From SOIA01 sp964348015 (lineage in GTDB: Bacteria > Acidobacteriota > Aminicenantia > Aminicenantales > Aminicenantaceae), in contig CAYGBC010000031.1 in NCBI GenBank assembly GCA_964348015.1, positions 1 to 37,274 of the forward strand: 37,274 nt of DNA, in the 5' to 3' direction. Each line of letters begins with the position of its first letter. Position 1 is the first letter of the stretch. Made by a program: the position numbers and the translations under genes. The notes under the pieces were generated by a model. The model had not been told where the DNA came from. It made no database searches and saw nothing but the letters and a program-made list of their open reading frames with translations. Shown in pieces: positions 24,305-33,041 of the stretch.

Positions 24305-26479
24305 ATGAATATTTCTCACACTCGCCGGGTCTTTTTAGTCGTCCTGTGTTCACTCCTTTTGATCCCGCAGTCGTTCTTCGCCTCAAGACATCAATCCCAG
24401 TCCCGCTCACAGGCTGAGACCAACCTGCTTCAGCTTATGGGAATCACTCCTTCTCCAGAATCTGTGGATTACATTCGGAATAAAACTCAGTTCCAGCTTC
24501 ACACTCTCCTCACAGAGCAACGCCATTCGAAAACCTGGGATCTGAGCGAGAGAATCCAAAAGGACTCCAGGGCTGGCCTCGAAATGCTCTTCTCGGTAGA
24601 CGAGGATATTGTTGAAAAACTCGACGCCTTATCCGGAGAAAAGGAGCCCCTCGAGCAAGCGGTTCATGCGGTTGAAGAGGCTCTCCTTTCCAGCCGTAAA
24701 ATCTACGTTTACGGCTGCGGTGCCACCGGCCGTCTGGCCAAGCAGATGGAGAGCACTTTCTGGCGTCCCTTCTGGGAAAAAGTCAAGGGCACAGGCAAAA
24801 TCTGGTCAAAGCTCCAGCCTCAACTGGGCGAGGCGGTCGAAAGCCGGCTGATCGGAGAAATGACGGGAGGAGACCGAGCGCTCATCAGCTCCCTTGAAGG
24901 ATTTGAGGACCTTCAGCTCATCGGACATCTTCAGCTCGAGGACAGAAAGGTGGAAAGAGGCGATGTCGTCATATGTGTGACAGAAGGAGGAGAGACTTCC
25001 TCTGTCATCGGAACGGTCCTCTCTGCGTTAAACCAATGGAAGAAAGCCGAGGCCTATGATCCCGCCGAAACCCGAAAAAACCTCTATTTTATTTACAACA
25101 ATCCTGACGATGGGCTTCTTCCGTTTGACCGGAGCCGCGCCGTCCTTGAGGAACCCGGAATCACTAAGATCAATCTCACCACAGGCCCTCAGGCCATAAC
25201 AGGCTCTACACGGATGCAAGCCACGACGATCGAAACTTTTGTTGTCGGCCTCATCCTCCAGACCGCGATCGACAGAACTTTGAGAAAATTCCTTTCGAGA
25301 AAGGATATGGAAAAGCTCGGTTTCATGAACGAGATGCGCCTGACATCCAAACTCCTCGAGTTTTCGCGCATTCTCAAACAGGTTCAGAACAGCATTGATG
25401 CCGTGGCTAAGTTTACACAACTCGAAGCCCAAACCTACAGATCAGAACATTTTTCGACCTATTTTGCCCAGGAAGGGCTCATCACGGTCTTCATCGACAG
25501 CACAGAAAGAAGCCCCACCTTCAGGCTTTTTCCTCTGGATACAGTCAAGGAGGAACAAAGAAAATGTTGGATCCAGGTCTGGACGCCCGCTTCAAGTCTT
25601 CAAGAGGCCTGGCAGGCCTTTCTCGGAAGACCCTTCAGAGGCCTTGCCCCTGAATTTTACAGGAAACCTTTCGCAGAGAAGATCGAGGATCCTTATCTCA
25701 GGAAAGCCGCCCTGGACAGCCTGAAAAATGCGGGAGATGAACAGCAGAATCTGTATGATTTTTCTTTTTCGGATTTCAATTTGAGGAATCGAGGCCCCCA
25801 GCGGGGAGACCTTGGAGTGGCGGTCTGTATCCAACCTGAAGTGGATAGGCTCAAAAAAAAGAAATCAGATTTCCGGAGATTCATCGACCTCTTCCTCAGC
25901 AACGGCGCCAACGTGGCCGTTATCCTGATCACAGATATGTTTCCCGAAGACGTGGCGAAACTCGTCAGAAAGATCTCCGGAATGGATGCAATGGGAAAGG
26001 ATGCCGTCGTCCCTGTCCACCTCAAAAGAAGAAATGACCCCCTCGGCCTCAACCAGCAAATCGCGTTGAAAATCCTCCTCAACGCGCATTCCACTGCGGT
26101 TATGGCCCGGTTGGGAAAAGTCGTCGGAAACACGATGACCAATGTCAGTCCGAGCAACCTCAAGCTGGTCGGAAGAGCCACTTATCTTATCCAATCCCAT
26201 GTCAACGACACGCTCAGCCGTCCCCAGTGGGTGGATCGATACGGCATCCAGAAGCCGATTTCTTACGGCGAAGCGAATGCCGTGCTCTTCGATTCTATTG
26301 GCTTTTTAAGAGACAAGAAGGACGAGGCGGGGCAGACAGCCGAAGTTGCCCTATCCATCGTTCGAATCCTTGAATCCCTCCGATTGAAAAGGAATTTTTC
26401 CAGCACAGAAGCTCTCCGTATCGTCTCAGCGACAGGATTGAGACAGTACCTCACAAATGTCACGAGTGAATCCAACTAA
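24305..26479 (+). CDS. Double-SIS MurQ/GCKR-like protein with Tat-type signal
   Basis: This 724-residue protein starts with THTRRVFLVV-like sequence (residues 4-13 are SHTRRVFLVV), fitting the (S/T)RRxFLK twin-arginine motif. A hydrophobic stretch and a likely cleavage after SFFA (about residue 26) follow. The first SIS domain (about 115-320) has GCGATGRL (137-144), EMTGGDRALISSLEGFEDL, EGGETSSVIG and TGPQAITGSTRM, all matching MurNAc-6P etherase MurQ. Glu198 matches one catalytic Glu. The other MurQ Glu (in DASE) seems to be replaced near residue 151. About 280 residues later a second SIS-like region ends with LGKVVGNTMTNVSPSNLKL, the MurQ C-terminal signature. The two-SIS layout recalls glucokinase regulatory protein. 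The start is ATG 24305, with GGAG upstream; the frame is also open from 24221. It overlaps namZ by 23 nt. Confidence 0.85.
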   Translation: MNISHTRRVFLVVLCSLLLIPQSFFASRHQSQSRSQAETNLLQLMGITPSPESVDYIRNKTQFQLHTLLTEQRHSKTWDLSERIQKDSRAGLEMLFSVDEDIVEKLDALSGEKEPLEQAVHAVEEALLSSRKIYVYGCGATGRLAKQMESTFWRPFWEKVKGTGKIWSKLQPQLGEAVESRLIGEMTGGDRALISSLEGFEDLQLIGHLQLEDRKVERGDVVICVTEGGETSSVIGTVLSALNQWKKAEAYDPAETRKNLYFIYNNPDDGLLPFDRSRAVLEEPGITKINLTTGPQAITGSTRMQATTIETFVVGLILQTAIDRTLRKFLSRKDMEKLGFMNEMRLTSKLLEFSRILKQVQNSIDAVAKFTQLEAQTYRSEHFSTYFAQEGLITVFIDSTERSPTFRLFPLDTVKEEQRKCWIQVWTPASSLQEAWQAFLGRPFRGLAPEFYRKPFAEKIEDPYLRKAALDSLKNAGDEQQNLYDFSFSDFNLRNRGPQRGDLGVAVCIQPEVDRLKKKKSDFRRFIDLFLSNGANVAVILITDMFPEDVAKLVRKISGMDAMGKDAVVPVHLKRRNDPLGLNQQIALKILLNAHSTAVMARLGKVVGNTMTNVSPSNLKLVGRATYLIQSHVNDTLSRPQWVDRYGIQKPISYGEANAVLFDSIGFLRDKKDEAGQTAEVALSIVRILESLRLKRNFSSTEALRIVSATGLRQYLTNVTSESN

Positions 26480-27743
26480 ACGGCCGGTCAAACCGAGAAT
26501 TTCCACTCAAGGCCTCCTTCTTCTGTTCACCGGGATTCTGCTTTCCTGTTTGACACAAGGAAGGCTCTTCCCCACAACCGATAAATTGGTCAAGCTCGGG
26601 AATGAAACCTTCCTCACTCAGATCTCCCCGATCCTTAAAGGAAAAGTTTTGGGTCTGGTCGTCAACCACACCTCTGCACTTCCTTCAGGAAAATCCCTCG
26701 TCCAGGCTCTTCTGGATGAGGGACATAACATCCAAGCTATTTTTTCTCCAGAACACGGCTTCACGGGAGCAGTGGAAGCCGGAAAAGCAGTCAAAAACAG
26801 CCAGCTTGAGGGCATCACCATTTACAGCCTTTACGGAGAAACACGAAAGCCCACGCTTGAGCAGATGGAAGGGATCGACCTTCTCGTTTACGATATTCAG
26901 GATGTCGGAGCGAGATTTTACACATATATTACAACTCTCAAATACATTCTTGAGTCCGCATCCGAAGCTCAGATCCCGGTTTATGTTCTGGACAGGCCCA
27001 ATCCTGTGGGAGGAGAGATCGTGGAGGGACCGATTATGATCCCCGAATTCGAATCCTTCATCGGATCTCTCCCCATCCCGATAAGGTACGGCCTCACTCC
27101 TGGGGAGCTGGCCATGATGATGAAGGGCGAAAATTGGGTTCCTCATGGCTTTGAACTCCATGTTGTCAGGATGAAAAACTGGAAAAGACGATTCTTCTGG
27201 AAAGACACGGGCCTCCTCTGGATACCGACATCGCCTAACATGCCTTCACCCGAAACCGCCATCATTTTCCCCGGCTCCTCTTTTCTGGCGGCCATCCAGT
27301 TGAATGAAGGAGGAGGAACCACTCAGCCGTTTCTCCAATTCGGAGCCCCCTGGTTGAAACCCCTCTTTCTTATGAACAGCTTAAGCGGAGGACAGGAGTT
27401 CGGTGTGGAGCTCGAAGCCATCAAGTACACTCCCAGGTCCCTCCCGGGAAAAGTCCTTCACCCCATCTATGAGAACAGACACTGCAACGGCATACGAGTC
27501 CACATCCACCAGAAGGAGAAATTTCTTTCCGTACGATTCGGGCTGGAGATCATAAGGATCGTTCAAGAGGAATGGCCGGATAAACTTTCCTTCAAAGCCT
27601 TTGACCTCAACCGGATGTTCGGAAACGAGCTGTTGAGCCGCTTTCTCGATGGGAATATCAGTTATGAGGCCCTGCTTACGCGAATGACTGAAGAAGAGAA
27701 AACCTTCAAAAAAAATCGCCAGAAGTACCTTCTGTACGAATAA
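26457..27743 (+). CDS. namZ: DUF1343 exo-beta-N-acetylmuramidase (NamZ-like) lipoprotein
   Basis: This 428-residue protein has a basic N terminus, a hydrophobic run and a strong lipobox LLSC (Cys31), so it should be a lipidated extracytoplasmic protein. The DUF1343 body begins near residue 50. It has the family markers LVVNHTSALPSG, FSPEHGFTG, DVGARFYTYI, DRPNPVGG and NEGGGTTQPF. Characterised members (NamZ) remove MurNAc from the non-reducing ends of peptidoglycan fragments. It is the last gene of the tat-led operon and follows a MurQ-like protein, in keeping with a cell-wall recycling pair. ATG 26457 overlaps the previous gene by 23 nt. GTG 26466 is an alternative. Confidence 0.9.
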   Translation: MSRVNPTKRPVKPRISTQGLLLLFTGILLSCLTQGRLFPTTDKLVKLGNETFLTQISPILKGKVLGLVVNHTSALPSGKSLVQALLDEGHNIQAIFSPEHGFTGAVEAGKAVKNSQLEGITIYSLYGETRKPTLEQMEGIDLLVYDIQDVGARFYTYITTLKYILESASEAQIPVYVLDRPNPVGGEIVEGPIMIPEFESFIGSLPIPIRYGLTPGELAMMMKGENWVPHGFELHVVRMKNWKRRFFWKDTGLLWIPTSPNMPSPETAIIFPGSSFLAAIQLNEGGGTTQPFLQFGAPWLKPLFLMNSLSGGQEFGVELEAIKYTPRSLPGKVLHPIYENRHCNGIRVHIHQKEKFLSVRFGLEIIRIVQEEWPDKLSFKAFDLNRMFGNELLSRFLDGNISYEALLTRMTEEEKTFKKNRQKYLLYE

Positions 27744-27758
27744 TGTTATGAGACCCCG

Positions 27759-28370
27759 CTAGTGTTTGCGGACGATTTCCTTCACCCGCATGAGCTGGAC
27801 CTGATAGGAACGCTCCATCTCTTCCAGTCGGCTGGAGATGTAGCTGACGGTTTCCTTGATGCTGGGGATCAAGATGTGTTCCAGGGCGTTGACGCGGCGA
27901 CGAGTGACTTCAATCTCGTGGGAAAGAAGCTCCACAGCCTTCCAGAGTCGTGACATCTCCATGAGATCCTCGAGAATCTCCTGTATTTTTTTGATGCCGA
28001 TGTCCAGCTCGCTTTCCGTTTTGACGAAGTCATAGTCAGCGATTTCTTTTTCTTCTATCTCAAATTGAGGAATAGAGATGTTGAAGATTCTCTCCTCTTT
28101 CGAAGCCAAGACCAGCTTGCCTTCAGGGATGAGCTTTTCGAGATCTTTGCGGGAGGAGCGGGTGCGGACGAGCGCGAAGGACAGAAGCGCCTTTTTCATT
28201 TTTGCGCTGATGCCTTCCTGGAGCTCAAAAAGCCGCCGCATGAGCTGGAGGAAACGCCGCATGATCTCTTCCAGCTTATCCTTGAGAAGCTTGTGTCCCC
28301 TCTCTGCCAGAATAAGACGCCTGCGGAGACGGAGAAGCTCCATCCTGTTTGGATTAACAGACAATCTCAT
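27759..28370 (-). CDS. atpD: V/A-type ATPase subunit D
   Basis: This 203-residue coiled-coil central-rotor subunit has the family N terminus (MRLSVNPNRMELLRLRRRL), long helices and the C-terminal helix HEIEVTRRRVNALEHILIP. It forms the axle inside A3B3 with subunit F. It is the last gene of the ATPase operon. Its ATG overlaps the stop of subunit B by 4 nt. Only 15 nt separate its stop from that of the convergent namZ gene. Confidence 0.96.
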   Translation of the reverse strand: MRLSVNPNRMELLRLRRRLILAERGHKLLKDKLEEIMRRFLQLMRRLFELQEGISAKMKKALLSFALVRTRSSRKDLEKLIPEGKLVLASKEERIFNISIPQFEIEEKEIADYDFVKTESELDIGIKKIQEILEDLMEMSRLWKAVELLSHEIEVTRRRVNALEHILIPSIKETVSYISSRLEEMERSYQVQLMRVKEIVRKH

Positions 28371-29743
28371 TGTTCTTCAGAATAATATTTTTCCAAATAC
28401 TCCGGACGAATCCTCTTGAGTTCCTGTCTCGGGATCGTCAACAGAAGCTTCCAACCCAGGTCCAGGGTATCCCTTATGGATCGCAACTCAAACTCACCCT
28501 GTCGGACAAACTCATCTTCGAAAAGGTCCGCGAACTTCAGGTACAGCTTGTCCAGGTCACTCAGGGCCGCCTCTCCCAGAATCAGGGACAGCTCTCTGGC
28601 CTCTTTTCCGCGGGCATAACAGGCAAAGAGCTGATTGAGAACATCCGCATGGTCTTCGCGCGTTTTTTCCTCACCGATTCCTTTATCTTTAAGCCGGGAA
28701 AGGCTGGGAAGCACGTCAATCGGCGGGTAAATGCCCTTTCGATGGATCTCCCGGCTGAGCATGATCTGTCCTTCCGTGATATAACCAGTCAGGTCAGCAA
28801 TCGGGTGGGTTTTATCGTCTTCCGGCATGGTGAGGATCGGGATAAGGGTAATCGACCCTGTCTTCCCTTTGATCCTCCCCGCTCTCTCATACATGGACGC
28901 CAAGTCTGTGTAGAGATATCCGGGGTACCCTCTTCGCCCAGGAATTTCTTTGCGGGCTGCCGATATCTCCCGGAGCGCCTCGGCATAAAAGGTCATGTCC
29001 ACCAGAATGACAAGCACATGCATATCCAGCTCAAACGCAAGATATTCCGCGCAGGTCAAGGCTAAACGAGGCGTGGCGATGCGTTCGATCGGGGGTTCGT
29101 TCGCCAGGTTGAGAAAGAGCACGGATCTCTCCAATGCGCCGGTATTCCGGAAATCTTCGATGAAGAAATTCGCCTCTTCGAACGTGATCCCCATCGCACC
29201 GAATACCACGGCAAATTTTTCTTTTCTTCCCAACACGGCAGCCTGGCGGGCGATCTGGGCCGCGATCCGGGCATGAGGAAGACCGCTTCCGGAGAACAGA
29301 GGAAGTTTTTGGCCTCTGACAAGCGGATTCATCCCGTCTATTGAGGAGAGGCCGGTTTGAATAAACTCAGAAGGGTAGTCCCGCGCATCAGGATTTATCG
29401 GACTGCCGATGATATCCAGCCTTTTTCGAGCGATGATTTGCGGGCCGCGGTCTTTCGGCCTCCCCGATCCGTCAAAGATCCGACCGACAATCTCCTCGGA
29501 AACGGCAAGCGTTTGAGACCGGCCGAGAAACCTCACTTTGGACTTGTCGACATCCAGACCGACGGTCCCCTCAAAGACCTGAACGACGGCTTTCTCCGTG
29601 GAGATGTCCAGGACGGTTCCCCGCCGCAAAAAACCTCCTGCCGCTTCAATCTCCACCAGCTCTCCGTATTTCACATCTCTGATCTTCTCAACGATCACCA
29701 AAGGACCAACAATATTGGAAACAGTCAAATACTCTTTATACAT
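28367..29743 (-). CDS. atpB: V/A-type ATPase subunit B
   Basis: This 458-residue non-catalytic nucleotide-binding subunit shows SIDGMNPLVRGQKLPLFSGSGLP (a degenerate P-loop, as expected for B), ILVDMTFYAEALREIS and GRRGYPGYLYTDLA. The start is ATG 29743 (MYKEYLTV), preceded by GAGGAAA. The frame is open further up but would then lie inside subunit A. The two genes overlap by 8 nt (ATGTATAA), a typical coupling. Confidence 0.97.
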   Translation of the reverse strand: MYKEYLTVSNIVGPLVIVEKIRDVKYGELVEIEAAGGFLRRGTVLDISTEKAVVQVFEGTVGLDVDKSKVRFLGRSQTLAVSEEIVGRIFDGSGRPKDRGPQIIARKRLDIIGSPINPDARDYPSEFIQTGLSSIDGMNPLVRGQKLPLFSGSGLPHARIAAQIARQAAVLGRKEKFAVVFGAMGITFEEANFFIEDFRNTGALERSVLFLNLANEPPIERIATPRLALTCAEYLAFELDMHVLVILVDMTFYAEALREISAARKEIPGRRGYPGYLYTDLASMYERAGRIKGKTGSITLIPILTMPEDDKTHPIADLTGYITEGQIMLSREIHRKGIYPPIDVLPSLSRLKDKGIGEEKTREDHADVLNQLFACYARGKEARELSLILGEAALSDLDKLYLKFADLFEDEFVRQGEFELRSIRDTLDLGWKLLLTIPRQELKRIRPEYLEKYYSEEQ

Positions 29744-31511
29744 TTTCCTCACTCGATCCTTTCTTCTGTCCCAGTTTTTTAAAGGCGTTGTCGACTTCCA
29801 CGTATGATTCCAGAAAGCCCGGGTCATCCACATGAAGAAATTTCATCTTGGAGATCTTCTCCCTGACTTCCAGTTTCAGAATTTCATCCAGTCTTTTCCC
29901 GTTTTCCAACGCGCTTATTCCCGAATTGTGAAAATGCAAGATTGTGCGCAACATCAGGTACTGCATCCTCATCGATGTGTAGGTATCCTGGGGATGGAAG
30001 GCATTCTGATGCAGAAAATCTTCCCGGATAGACCGCGCTGACTCGAGAACAAGCCGTTCTCTCGCCGAAAGAGATTCAACTCCGACAAGACGAGCGATCT
30101 CCTGCAGCTCGGATTCCTCCTCCAGAAGCTGCATGGCTTCCTGCCGTAGGTCAATAAATTCTTCGGCAACATGCGTGTTGAGATAGTCCTTGATATTCTC
30201 CACATAAAGAGAATAACTCAACAGCCAGTTGATCGCGGGGAAATGCCGCATGTTGGCCAATCTGTCATCCAGGGCCCAGAAGACCTTGACGACTTTCAGA
30301 GTGGCCTGGACGACCGGGTCGGATAAGTCACCTCCGGGCGGAGAAACTGCGCCCATAACGCTCAAGGCTCCGATTCGATTGTCCGAGCCTAAACAGACCA
30401 CTTTCCCGGCCCGTTCGTAAAACTCTGCAATCCGGCTGGCCAGATACGCGGGATAGGCTTCATCACCCGGCATCTCCTCCATGCGTCCTGAAATTTCTCG
30501 CAGAGCTTCTGCCCAACGGCTTGAAGAATCCGCCATCAGGGCGACAGAATACCCCATATCCCGGAAATATTCTGCGATGGTCATCCCTGTGTAAATCGAT
30601 GCCTCCCGTGCGGCCACAGGCATGTTGGATGTGTTGGCGATTATGACTGTCCTCTCCATGAGGGGGCGTCCCGTATGCGGGTCTTCAAGCTCCGGGAAGC
30701 TGAGGAGCAGGTCCGCCACCTCATTTCCCCGCTCTCCACAGGCCACAAAAACGATGATCTGGGCATCCGACCATTTCGCAAGCTGATGCTGGACAACGGT
30801 TTTGCCGCTCCCGAAAGGACCCGGAACACACCCCGTTCCTCCCTTAGCCAGGGGGAAGAGCGTATCCAGAACCCTCTGTCCTGTGGTCAGAGGCTCGTCA
30901 GGCATAAGTCTCTCATGGACTTCTCTGCTTCTTCGGATCGACCATGTCTGGAACATCTTCACGTCCTTCACCTCTTCTCCGGTTTGAATCCTGGCCACAG
31001 TCTCCTCGACAAGAAACTTCCCTTTTTGAATCTCCGCGATCTTTCCTGACAATCCGACAGGAACCATGATCTTGTGTTTCAGAAGGGGAGTCTCCTGGAC
31101 TTCTCCCAAAAAATCCCCCTCTTGAACTTCCTGACCTTTTTTCACCTGCGGAACGAATTCCCACTTTTTTCCTCGGTCCAGAGGCGGCACTTCGACCCCT
31201 CGTGTCACAAAGTCTCCCTCCTTGGCTCTTATAATATCCAGGGGCCTCTGGATGCCGTCATAGATGGAGCTGATCAAACCCGGCCCCAGCTCCACACTCA
31301 AGGGCTGTCCGGTCAAAAACACGGGCTCTTCGGGGCCGATGCCTGTCGTGTCTTCGTAGACTTGGATGAAAGCCGAGTCCTCTCTGAGCTCGATTATTTC
31401 TCCGATGAGCTCCATCTCTCCGATCTTCACCATATCGTACATTTTGGCGCCAAGGCATCCCGATGCCACCACGAGCGGACCGGCGACACGGATAATTTTA
31501 CCTTGCTTCAT
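29736..31511 (-). CDS. atpA: V/A-type ATPase catalytic subunit A
   Basis: This 591-residue catalytic subunit has an N-terminal barrel (GKIIRVAGPLVVA), the long non-homologous bulge typical of A subunits (about 110-190), Walker A GPFGSGKT (231-238), ACGERGNE and the ADSSSRWAEALREISGR segment. It hydrolyses or makes ATP at the A/B interfaces. Its ATG lies 14 nt inside the end of subunit F. Confidence 0.98.
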   Translation of the reverse strand: MKQGKIIRVAGPLVVASGCLGAKMYDMVKIGEMELIGEIIELREDSAFIQVYEDTTGIGPEEPVFLTGQPLSVELGPGLISSIYDGIQRPLDIIRAKEGDFVTRGVEVPPLDRGKKWEFVPQVKKGQEVQEGDFLGEVQETPLLKHKIMVPVGLSGKIAEIQKGKFLVEETVARIQTGEEVKDVKMFQTWSIRRSREVHERLMPDEPLTTGQRVLDTLFPLAKGGTGCVPGPFGSGKTVVQHQLAKWSDAQIIVFVACGERGNEVADLLLSFPELEDPHTGRPLMERTVIIANTSNMPVAAREASIYTGMTIAEYFRDMGYSVALMADSSSRWAEALREISGRMEEMPGDEAYPAYLASRIAEFYERAGKVVCLGSDNRIGALSVMGAVSPPGGDLSDPVVQATLKVVKVFWALDDRLANMRHFPAINWLLSYSLYVENIKDYLNTHVAEEFIDLRQEAMQLLEEESELQEIARLVGVESLSARERLVLESARSIREDFLHQNAFHPQDTYTSMRMQYLMLRTILHFHNSGISALENGKRLDEILKLEVREKISKMKFLHVDDPGFLESYVEVDNAFKKLGQKKGSSEENV

Positions 31512-31839
31512 CTTCTTCCCTCTTCTTCACCAAAGAATCCGAACCCGTTGCCTTGACGGCAAGTTCTCTCATTATTTTTTCGAGGTGGTCCGAAACCTCC
31601 CTGTAGTCAGAAAATCCGACCACTACAGGACAAAATTTTTCCCTCAAAGTTTCCCTCTCCTTTTTTAACGACTCAAAAAGGCTCTCGTGCAAGAAACAGA
31701 GGCCGAAATTTTCCTCCTCGAGTGCTTCCAAGACTTGCTTGGCTTCCTCCAGACTCTTTGGAGAAAAAACCTTCATTCCTAAAGCGCGCAACGGAAAGAT
31801 AACATCCGCCTCGCCCACAACTGCGACTTTATCAAACAT
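31498..31839 (-). CDS. atpF: V/A-type ATPase subunit F
   Basis: This 113-residue protein has the Rossmann-like start of subunit F (VAVVGEADVIFPLRALGMKVF) and a C-terminal helix. It binds subunit D in the central stalk. It overlaps subunit C upstream by 8 nt and subunit A downstream by 14 nt. Confidence 0.9.
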   Translation of the reverse strand: MFDKVAVVGEADVIFPLRALGMKVFSPKSLEEAKQVLEALEEENFGLCFLHESLFESLKKERETLREKFCPVVVGFSDYREVSDHLEKIMRELAVKATGSDSLVKKREEDEAR

Positions 31840-32617
31840 AGGTTTCGCTGATCCTCTCCTTCAAAATCTCAACGGGAATCTGGTTGACTTTCCCGATTCC
31901 GAGAAGCCGCACAAACCTCAACTCCCTTTTCTTCGCTAATCCATAGGCCAATACGGGTTCAGGCCCGAACACGATGTATTTGGCCTTTTTCAGGAATTTC
32001 ATCAAAAAATCCTCAATCCCGCGCTCCAGATCCAGGAACGTCTCCCGCTCTTCCAGCGTATCCGCAGCTCTCTCCCAGATTTCTTTGTACGGAGTGGCTT
32101 TGAGCTTCTCGCCGATTTCAGCGAGGGAAAGGTCAAAACACTCCATAATCCATTTTTGATCCAGGAAACCCCTCTTCAAGACCAGGCTCTCGAATTTGTC
32201 TCTGGAAAGACCTCTATATTTCGCCCGGAGCAAGATTTTCAGGTTGCTCAGATCGAGCTTGTGCCGAATATAGTCATGAATGAAAGAATAGCGGCTCCTC
32301 GCCGCAATGGACATCGCTTTATCTGGATCATCTTCAAGCTCAAAAATCCTCAGAAGATCTTCTTCGAGAAGAATCTTATCCATTAGACTTTTTATGGCCT
32401 CTTCTTCTTTTTCGATGTATTCATCCAGCTCGTCCGTATGTTTGATTTGAACCAATTCATCCGTAAAATCACCGGCATCAAAGATCACCTTCAAAACACG
32501 CGCCAAGTCTTTTTCTTCAGAGGCTTCTTTAAAAACAGCCTGTTCGATCAAGCCTTTTTCCAGGGTCCGAACCCAGCCGACCGCATAGGCGTAGCTGAGC
32601 CTGGAAGGTTTTTTCAT
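31832..32617 (-). CDS. atpC: V/A-type ATPase subunit C (AC39/d family)
   Basis: This 261-residue AC39-family protein links the central stalk to the K ring. Visible markers are LSYAYAVGWVRTLEKGL, YIRHKLDLSNLKILLRAKYRGL and GPEPVLAYGLAKKRELRFVRLLGIGK with EILKERI at the end, the usual last block. It is shorter than the roughly 330-residue norm, so one repeat is probably reduced. It overlaps subunit E by 4 nt. Confidence 0.9.
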   Translation of the reverse strand: MKKPSRLSYAYAVGWVRTLEKGLIEQAVFKEASEEKDLARVLKVIFDAGDFTDELVQIKHTDELDEYIEKEEEAIKSLMDKILLEEDLLRIFELEDDPDKAMSIAARSRYSFIHDYIRHKLDLSNLKILLRAKYRGLSRDKFESLVLKRGFLDQKWIMECFDLSLAEIGEKLKATPYKEIWERAADTLEERETFLDLERGIEDFLMKFLKKAKYIVFGPEPVLAYGLAKKRELRFVRLLGIGKVNQIPVEILKERISETYV

Positions 32618-33027
32618 AGTCCCAAGACCTTTAGGATTTCATTCTCCAATCTGGAACGGAGCTCTTCTTTTAATCTCGACTCATCCAGGGGTTCCTCTTT
32701 TTCTCCTTCTTTGGTGATGATCTTCTTCATCCGCGTTTTCTCTAGGAGTTTTTTCTGGAAGGCCTTCTCCAGGACTTCCTGGACAAGCTTTTTTTTCTGC
32801 GAGAGGATGTTGATCTTTGTCTCCAGCCGTGCTTGGGTGATGAGTCGACTCGCCTCAAGCTCGCCCTGTCTCTCCGCCTCTTTCATCAGGACTTCGGCCA
32901 ATTCTGATGCGTCTTTGTCAGCCTTTTCTTTTATCCCGCCTGCCTTTTCGCGACTCTCGTGAAGGATTTTTTCGACCTCAGCGTCAGCATCATCGATAAT
33001 CTTTTCCAGAATCTTCTCTAAACTCAT
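32614..33027 (-). CDS. atpE: V/A-type ATPase subunit E (short)
   Basis: This 137-residue peripheral stalk subunit has an N-terminal coiled coil (KILEKIIDDADAEVEKILHE to about residue 95) followed by a shortened globular end. The usual length is near 190-200, so the C-terminal domain that caps subunits A/B is reduced. The call rests on the coiled coil, the position between K and C and the gene order. Confidence 0.8.
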   Translation of the reverse strand: MSLEKILEKIIDDADAEVEKILHESREKAGGIKEKADKDASELAEVLMKEAERQGELEASRLITQARLETKINILSQKKKLVQEVLEKAFQKKLLEKTRMKKIITKEGEKEEPLDESRLKEELRSRLENEILKVLGL

Positions 33028-33041
33028 GACTTTTTGGTGTT

